A stretch of 64,000 bases of DNA from Haliotis asinina. Taxonomy: Eukaryota > Mollusca > Gastropoda > Lepetellida > Haliotidae. This document shows, in pieces, positions 40,101-49,100 of this stretch (position 1 is the first letter of the stretch; every line of letters begins with the position of its first letter). Under the pieces are notes generated by a model, which ran no database searches, was not told where the DNA came from, and saw only the letters and a program-made list of their open reading frames with translations. The stretch is from positions 27,595,118-27,659,117 of the forward strand of contig NC_090280.1 in the NCBI RefSeq assembly GCF_037392515.1, given 5' to 3'. The translations under genes and the position numbers were made by a program.

Positions 40101-43100
40101 TCAGAGAAAAAAATACTTAAGCTGCTTATAACAGATGAGGTTGCTACAGTGTTTATACACTTGTTGGGTGGTGGAAATATTCACTTTTCATGCTTAAGAC
40201 CCAGGTTCAATACCCATATGAATACAGTGTGTGAGGCCCCATTCTGGTATCCCTCGCTGTGATAATTTGTGGAGTATTGCTGAAAGTGATGTAAAACTAA
40301 ACTCACCACTGACCACTCTCCACATGATGATAGACACTTTCTCCTGACTCACACATGGAGCGGAGACTAACTGATCTAATCTGATAGGAGGGAAGATATG
40401 TTTCTATAATAACTTAGCTTGTGAGACGGCACAAAGCACCCATGAAGATTCCAGGTCCATGCTTATAGTAAAAATGATGATCTGGAATGTTGCTGAAAGT
40501 GGCATAAAACAACTCACTCTCTCTCTCTCTCTCACTCACTCACACTCTCACTCACTCACTCACTCACTCACTCTAGCAGATGAAGAAATGGTTTAAGCTT
40601 CAAGTCTTGATCATCTTGAATCAATATCCAACGCTGGATTCAGATGCAGTTATTTACTGGCAGGAATATTTCAGAGTACCAGATAGAAATTATTCCATTA
40701 ATAATGATGTGAATGTCGGTTTGCAGATCAGGACTAATCTGTGTGAGTGTTTAACTTGAAGTAACTATGCTTTTAAGCAGGAAAACGTCAGCTGATTGAA
40801 ACTGTGTCTGTAAGCGTCATTTACAGAATAAAACACAAACACAAACATGGCTTTTCGTGTCTGTTGGCAGTTGAGTCACAATGGATCTGGACAAATTACA
40901 TGAAAAAAGCTCAAACATGGTCAGCTTGATGAGAGTTTTTAACTTTATTGTCTTTAGGTACAAATGAGAAACTACTAATTTGTTATGTAATATATAAATG
41001 CACTTATTCTATGAAAAACTATGGATATATGCTCTTTGTTGAGAGATGAAATATACTTCAAGTGATAGAATTTAAGAATGACAATGTATGCTGACCATTG
41101 GCAAGGTTCGTTGAACACTATTTATTTCTAATAAAGTATATTTGCCGTCCTAACACAGGCAAACATTATTCGTTTTGCTGAGATGTAGTTAATACAATTA
41201 TTTCAGTGTCCAGCCCTGTTGTGGACACAGAAAGACAAAATGCTGGCAGCCATGACAGTTTGGGAGAAGCTTCTTGCAGGGGTCTTAACTGAAGAGCAGA
41301 GTGTGGAGGTTACAGTGGCTGCTCAACATGTGAGACTTTCTTTGATACAAACACATAGATTAGTGGTGGTCCCAATTAACTGAAATACTTAAAAATTGAT
41401 TGCAGTGACCAAATGACCAAGCAGTTGATCACATTTTCTCATAATCGAACACAAACAATTTTTGCAACCACTGTTTTTGGTGTCTGAAACACTTGAAGGG
41501 CCAGAAAAGTTGTTTAAGTCTTAGAAAACACACTTCACTTATTGAAAAGTCATGACTGAATATTTCTTGAAGACTTCAGGAAGTTTACATTCTTGATATA
41601 TTAGTCATCACTTTAAAGTAGGAAGTTGCATCATTTTACATTGGATATAACATTAGCAAAGACAAAAAAAGGCAAACAAAAACCAAAACAGTGGAAACAG
41701 AGAACCACTTTATACCTATCTGCAATATCAACCTGAATAGGAAAATCTGAAACTAATACCAACAAGTTCTTTTTGATGATTTCTCATTGGTAATGAACCA
41801 ATGGTCTTTTGTGAGATTTCAACCAATTCCCAACATTCGACCAACCCCTCAACTACTTACAGGATTTGACTACTCAGGGGATATACACATATCTCTGTAG
41901 TTCATTAAAATTGTTTATTCGACCTTGAAAAGCCCATAAAAAGGCCTTTCATGGCTGATAGTCTGCATGAGTGTTCATGTTGTAGATATTGATGAACTAC
42001 CAGAGCTGCCTGGAACAGCTCCACTGTCTGCCTGCCGATGATGCCATTCACCAGGCTCTGCCGATACTCCGCTCACAGACAGCCATGTTGAACTATGGAT
42101 ATGTGAGTACACAGAAACCCTGCTAATCCGGGCATCCTCACTCTGAATGGAAGTGCCCAGTGTAACAAGTTCCTGGATAGATAAATAATGATGCTTTGTA
42201 ATGTTTAAGATAAATGTACACATCATTTGAAGTTTAACAATGTTGGCGACAGAGAGTTCTTGGATTACGTAAACGTGTATGGCAGCTTGACCCCTGCGAG
42301 TTGTAGGACTTCTGTTCTACCCCACAATGAATGACATTGATCAGAGCAGGGAGCCTATATACAGGGGGACAAGAAACTCCTCGAAAAGCCGCTGAATGTA
42401 TGTCTCGGGTCGTTATGTAACCAGTGTAGCCAATATGGTGGCATCGTAGTGAGCACGGTTTATTTTCAACAGCTGATTCAGGTTGCTGATTGTTGTAACA
42501 ACTGAAATCCTACATGTAGAAGATAAGTTAACTATTTTGTCACTTCAGTTTAAGTCAAATAATTGGTATTAGTGTCCGTATTAGGACAGTAGATTTGTAG
42601 TAAAGTTTCAAGTCTGTATGTTATAGCTCACTGGCTTCTATTCTCGATTCATCGCGAAGATAGACTAAATTGTGCCGATTAAAACTTCTGTCACACATTC
42701 GTTTAATTTTTAGAAGGGAAACATACCTTTAGTTGAAAGGTATTTGCAAGTTATAGTGACAGTTTTATGAAGCAAACAAAAAATTGTTAGGGTGTAATTG
42801 AGGTGTGTGAAAAATATGATAAATCGCCGATCTGATCTGATTCGCCATTGATGCTTGTGATGCTTGAGGGTTTTAGTTCCATAACTGTTTTCTTTCTTGT
42901 TGATCTTATTATTTGACAAAACTGGAAAGGTGTTTTAGAATGCTTTGTGACAGTTATACACTTTATTTTTGAGGGCAGTGTGACAGTGACAGTTAACATT
43001 TTGTTAATGTCCATTCCATTCACCGCATGCAATAAGATATCTGGATTAAATATTAATGTAAACAAAATGTCTCAGAGTAGATTTTTTAAAAGGACAGCTG

Positions 43101-46100
43101 ATGTTAGCACATGTTGTCGCAATACTTTTGCATTCTTTAACATGATTTGGGAGGGAAAGCCGCGGTGTATCATTCATTCTTTCATTCATTCACATAAGTA
43201 CTTCTTTCTTTATTCTTTTTCTTTATTTCTTTCATTTATTCACATAATTCTTGGTCTTAATTTCTTACTATAATTCATTCATTCATTCATTCTAAAATTC
43301 CGACTGATACAATAAACTGGCTGAAGTTCTGTTAAACACAACTGAAGTTGCGCTGGGAACGAGCTAAGTCACCGTGTGCTTTGGAGCATGACGAGGCACA
43401 CGTTAATAATTAGTACAAATGATAAAGAAAGCAAGTGAGTGACCTATCCCTGTTGTAGAGTATCCCTGATCAGAGTTATAATGTTAGTTTTTTTGTCATA
43501 CACTTTGTTATTTTGAGATACATTCAGAATATGTCAGTGCACTGACTTTGTGAAGAAACTTTCTTAAGACTATGAGGCTACCTACAGGATCAGGTGCTCA
43601 GACTCACTCTTTTGTTTCAAATTGAGGGTTGTTTTATCAAATATTGGTGATTGTATTTAGTGAGTGAGTAAGTTAAGTTTTACGCTGCACTCAGCAATCA
43701 TCCAACAACATGGCGTCTGGACCAGACAATCCAGTAATCAACAGCATGAGCATCAATCTGCGCAATTGGGAACCGATGACATGTGTCAACCAAGTCAGCG
43801 AGCCTGACCACCTGATCCCGTTAGTTTCCACTTACGACAAGCATAGTCATCTTTCATTGCCAGCATGGGTTGCTGAAGACCTATTCTACGCTGGACCTTC
43901 ATGAGTCAATTGTATTTAGTAGTGGGTTATGTCTTAATACACAGTTGTGTTGATGAAAATATCTGTACCCTGACTGTCTCCCAGGTGATGTGAGCTTACT
44001 TACCTGACTCCACAATGGAGGATCTGATCTAATGAGGCTGATGGGAGATTGCTATAGAACTTCTAAACGTATTTAAGCCATCGTTTTAGACCCCAGATAT
44101 TGATTAACACAAACTGATAATGTCATGAAACCCTTGAACAAAAAAAGTTGGTTTGGTGTGAAGGCATCAGAGCTTTCAGTGACTTATGTCAAATGTCAAA
44201 ATATTAATTATTCTCCCCAACCCCACAAGTTGGATGACAAGTGACTTAAAAACAGTAGGTGCAGCTATATATACTCAGAGGAAAATTAATGGCTAACTTT
44301 GCCGAGAGTGAGTGACTTTGCAATTTCTAGCAATATCAAGGCATGAGCATGTTTAGAATTAATTTTAGAGTGCTTTTCCTTATTTTCAGTGGCAAGTATC
44401 ATTAAATTCTAGCAAGTATATTCACACCTTCAGTAAATGAGTAACGGAAGATATTCCATTCGATTGAAAAGGAGAATTTTCCATCATAGAGAACCTACCT
44501 GTCTCCCAGGTGATGTGAACTTATTTACCTGACTCCACAATGGAGGATCTGATCTAATGAGGCTGATGGGCGACATGGACAAGAAACTCTGGACATATTT
44601 ATAGCTTTTGTATTGTACACTAGATGACCCTTGAAGATCCAGTTTAGAATTGATCTTCATTAACCCAAGCTTGTCATAAGAGGTATGCTCCTGTTGTTGA
44701 TCACTGGACTGTCTGGTCCAGACTCAACTGTTTACTGACCGCCACCATATAGGTGGAATATTGCTGAGTGAGGTAAAACAAAACTCAGTCACTTATGCAC
44801 CAGATTTAGACTTATAATGTTATTAAGAGTTTGAACAAATATATATTGCCTATGTTAAAAGACACCAGTAACTGATTTCTAAAAACAAACTTAAATCTGA
44901 GTTTTACTTAAGTTCAAGTTTTTGCTCAAATTTGAGAAAACACAGGAACATGCATTTTCCAGAATGGATGGAAATTGGTATCAAACTCAAACTTAGTAGA
45001 CAATCTGAGTTTTGTGGACAGATTTCTTTAGTGGTTTGAATGTTTTTATATTTCAAAACTACAGTTGAGTAAAAAAAATTCAGCTGTTGTGAAACTCAGT
45101 TTGAGATTTGAGTAAAAACTTAAGTTTGTTTCAAGAAATCGGGGCCAGATCTTAAAGTGATGCATGCAAGCAAATAACAAGATATGAATTATAACACCCA
45201 CAGGAAGTGTAATTCCAACAGGGATCAGCTACATGTATATCCCGAGGAAAATTAATGACTTATATTGTTGGTTTTAAAGGGGATTCATATATTTGGTATA
45301 TATTTTACTTGCTTCTCCAAATTTCAGTTGCAAGTTTGAATAAAATTCTGATTGGTATATGCAAAAAAAATTTCCTTCCAAGAGAACAAACTTGTCTCCC
45401 AGATGATGTGACGTTATTCCCCTGACTCAGCAGTGGAGGATCTGATCTAATGAGGCTGATGGGAGACTGAATACTCGTGTTTCGTTTGTTATTTCATTAT
45501 TTTTTTTTTTTTGAAAAATGAATTTCTGTCTTTACCTAAAGTTTACTGATGTGAAACTGGCCCTAACACAATAATGGAAGTCATACGGGTCTCTGCAAGT
45601 ATGTTGAATATGTTGTTAGGTGTTTCTGTGCGGTGGTGGAATGGCCTGGTGGTTAAAGTGTTCACTCATCACACCAGATATCCGAGTTCAATTCCCCTCA
45701 AGGTTACAATGTGTGAAGCCCATTTCTGGTGTCCCCTGCTTTGATATATTTGAAATATTGCTAAAACTAGCGTAAAAGCAAACCCACCCACTCACTCACT
45801 CAATCACTCGCACATACAGCTGTGATATTTTTATCTCTAGCAACTCATGTTGTGGATACTAAAATGGACCCAATCCATCCATCCGTACATCTGTGCACAT
45901 TAGTCTTTTCAGGTGCACAATTTTAAAACCGTTAAATGTTTCTTCACCAAACTTGGCACATAGATAGATTTCGTGATGTACTGGTGCCTTTATGGAATTC
46001 TGAATAAATAGACCCAAACTTGTGGCGTAAAACTAAACTCACTCACTCACTCATTCTGAATAAATATTTTGTTTAAGTGTTAACAAGATTATCTTTGAAG

Positions 46101-49100
46101 TTTAGAGTTGTGCACCTTTCTGGGCAGAATTTGGAAACCTTTCAGTACTCTCCTTCTTCTTTGCTATATAATTGCCAAAACTTTTGACATAAATCATAGC
46201 TAGTAAACTCCTTCATGAAGAGTATTTTGCCATTGAGGAGGATACTGATTACTCTGTCTTCTTGTTTTTGTTCTTGTTCATTTTGGTTTCTTCACTCACT
46301 CCTTATGTTTATTTAACTGTGATTGGTTTATGTTTCTTTACCAACAGACATTGATACCTCGACAGACCTCCGTTCTCTGCCTTCATGGTTGTCAAGTCGT
46401 ACCACTAGAGGGCAGCACCTACAGCTCCTTTATCCCAGCATGCACTGCTGTACAGGAAGTGTTAAGTGCTCTCATAATACACCACCCTAATGCTGTCCTG
46501 TCTGTCATTCCCAGCTACGTTGCCAACATCAGACATATCCTTCGCAACATTGTTCACTTTACTTTACCTGGTAGCAGTGAAGTTCTTGTAACATGATACA
46601 CTTCCCAGTAAACCATCACTCAGATGTCAGCTCACAAAGTCAGAGGTGTCAGAATGGGTTAAATCACAATCCTAGACTCAAAGCAAAAAATGTACTTGAA
46701 TCTGTACGTAACAAAACATATGTGTCGTTGTGGTGGTGGTTTAAACATTTGCTTGTCACACTGAAGACTGATGTTTCACTCCCTCACTTAATCTAAATGT
46801 CATTTTGTATCCATAGTCAAGACTGAAAAGGTAGCTTTTTAGGTCCTGTAACCTGTGTATTTTACCCTCTGAAGACATCGATTTGGGATGGCTGTTGGTG
46901 AGTAATAAATCATCTCAATGGACCAATCAATGAACATGGTTGTCAACTCCCAGGTGATTAAGACTTCATCCGGATGTCCATGACGGCACTGATCTAATGA
47001 GTCTGATGGGAGACTGCATGAATGTGAACTGTCAAATAAATGCTGCAAATTGATAAAAAGCAACAAACTGGTTTAAGTTTTATGACTGTCTCATGAATGA
47101 TATGCAGTGTAAGAATGCTTATCTATCATGATCATATTTGTCTTTTATTTATCAATGTTTACATCTGTGTCCCTTGAATGATCTGATGAACCAGGTTCTA
47201 TTCCCAGCATGGGTGCAATGTGTGAAGCGCATTTCTGGCGTCCCCCTACTGTGATACTACTGGAATATGGCTAACCATACTCACATATCCATTCACTTGA
47301 ATGATCTGCAATATGACATCCTGTTTATCTGTTAAGACACAATGAAAGTGATGTCTTTTATCAAAGCATGCCTGAACTGATCTTACTTTATCAAGACATG
47401 GCTGATATGTTCTTCTATTTATGTCTTTCATCAACTTATCTTTTTCATGTGTGTCTGTCTGCCTACCTATGTTTTCATGTGTCTGTATCACTCTGATTTG
47501 TATATGTGTCTCTCTCTGCCTGTTTGTGTTCTTTGTGGTTCATGTTGATCACTGGATTGTCAGATCCAGACTCGATTATATGCAAACAGCCAGTATGTAA
47601 CTGGAAAATTTCTGAATGTGGCGTAACACAGAACTCAGTCATCCACTCACTTTGTGGTTCATATTAGTATTCAGCAGTTTGGATAAGTATCAAGTATTAC
47701 CTTAACCAGTCCACATCTCCTGGTGTCTGTCATCCAACATGGCTGCCAGGACAAGCTGGCTTCAGATCCACAGTACGTGGACGGCATGGTCCACTGTGCT
47801 AACCAACTTACCAGGTAAAGTGTTTGTGTTAGTCTTATAGGTGTGTCATGATGTCAGGGTTATACTGTAACTATGTATTATCCAACAATGTTCTAAGTAT
47901 AGGAGAAAACACGCCTCCAAGGTTTTGGTAGACACTGTAACCCCGATGGTTTTACATACATGCTGTCAATGATGGGTAATTACAATGCAGATGATCATTT
48001 AATGAAGCTAACGATAACTGAAGTGCACGTAAAATCAATTTAATGGAAGTAACTATAAGTAGATAATTTAACCCCTCCACCTTCATCAGCCCGGTGGCCA
48101 TGCGGTAGAGCATCTACCTATGGAGGAGAAAATTGTGGTTCCAATCCCCCTTTGGAAAATCTTTCTGTCATGAGTTTAATCTTGAAAAATCTCAATTTTT
48201 CAATTGATTTCAAACACTATCAAGAATAAGGACTATGATATGTGGATATACAACTTCTTTAATTCAGTGAGTGCAACGTTTTGACATAGATACTAATGTC
48301 GCTGTCAAGCAAATGGTACAGGGTAATAAATTTGGAACTCACTGAATTAAAGAAGTTGTATATCCATAAATCATAGTCCTTATTCTTCATCTACTCAACT
48401 TCTAGAATGCATACCAAAGAACTTATGTATCATTTGAATGTTGAGGTTCATATGAAGTTAGGAAGAGTAAACCCTGGGAAGCGGTCTTTCTAACAAAAAG
48501 TAAAACCTGTCCCTCCAAAACAAAAGCCTCAAATGCGGTTTTTATGGGAAAACAAGAGATGGCCGAATATATAGTGAGAAGCACACTTAAGGTTTATATG
48601 TAATGTCTATTTATACAACTGGGTAGTGATAACTAAATAGGTTAGTGATATTAACTGTAATTATGCAACAATCCAGTAAGTGATATCTAATTGTATAACA
48701 AGATAGTATGTGATAACTGTAATTATACAACATTGTAGTGATAACTAGTTGTACAATAGTGTAGTAAGTAATAACTGTAATTATACATTGTATGATAACT
48801 AATGATACAACAGTGTAGTAACTAATTGTACAACTGTGTAGTAATTACACACCAGTATTGTAAGTGATAACTACTTATACAACAGTTAAGTGTTTTTGCA
48901 GTAACTGTACAGCCATGTTGCAGACTAGTAAGCCTGCTGCAGCCAGTCAAGGTGGAGTTCAGCAAGGTGGTCGTGTACCTGCTTGCAGACTATGCGTGTG
49001 AGGTTCAGAATGTCACTCTGCTCCCAGCTGTCAAAGTGAGTCTCATCAGGACTGATATCTGTAGATAGGTGCAGTAGGTGTTGCCTTTTGAGCTGGACTC

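Larger units (their letters stand above)
44260..45466 (+). repeat. Diverged segmental duplication carrying snoRNAs 11 and 12
   Basis: Blocks 44260-44574 and 45228-45466 share GAGGAAAATTAATG, a TTTCAGTKGCAAGT segment and the terminal snoRNA. The array therefore grew partly by local duplication of pieces of about 250-300 bp. Confidence 0.65.

Noticed and set aside
25061-47015. The snoRNA-like units as an ordinary SINE family
   Set aside because: All thirteen lie in one gene in one orientation, keep box C, box D and the terminal stem, and have no tail or target duplications. Genome-wide counts are still needed to exclude it fully.
47710-47814. Alternative frame of URB2 exon 28 that would satisfy phase 1
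   Set aside because: That frame is open, but its peptide is unlike URB2, whereas the phase-2 frame (HGCQDKLASDPQYVDG) joins correctly to exon 29.
48901-48924. Earlier acceptor for URB2 exon 29 at about 48900
   Set aside because: It fits phase only with the rejected exon 28 frame; the AG at 48923 joins the supported frames (CANQLTRLVSLLQ).
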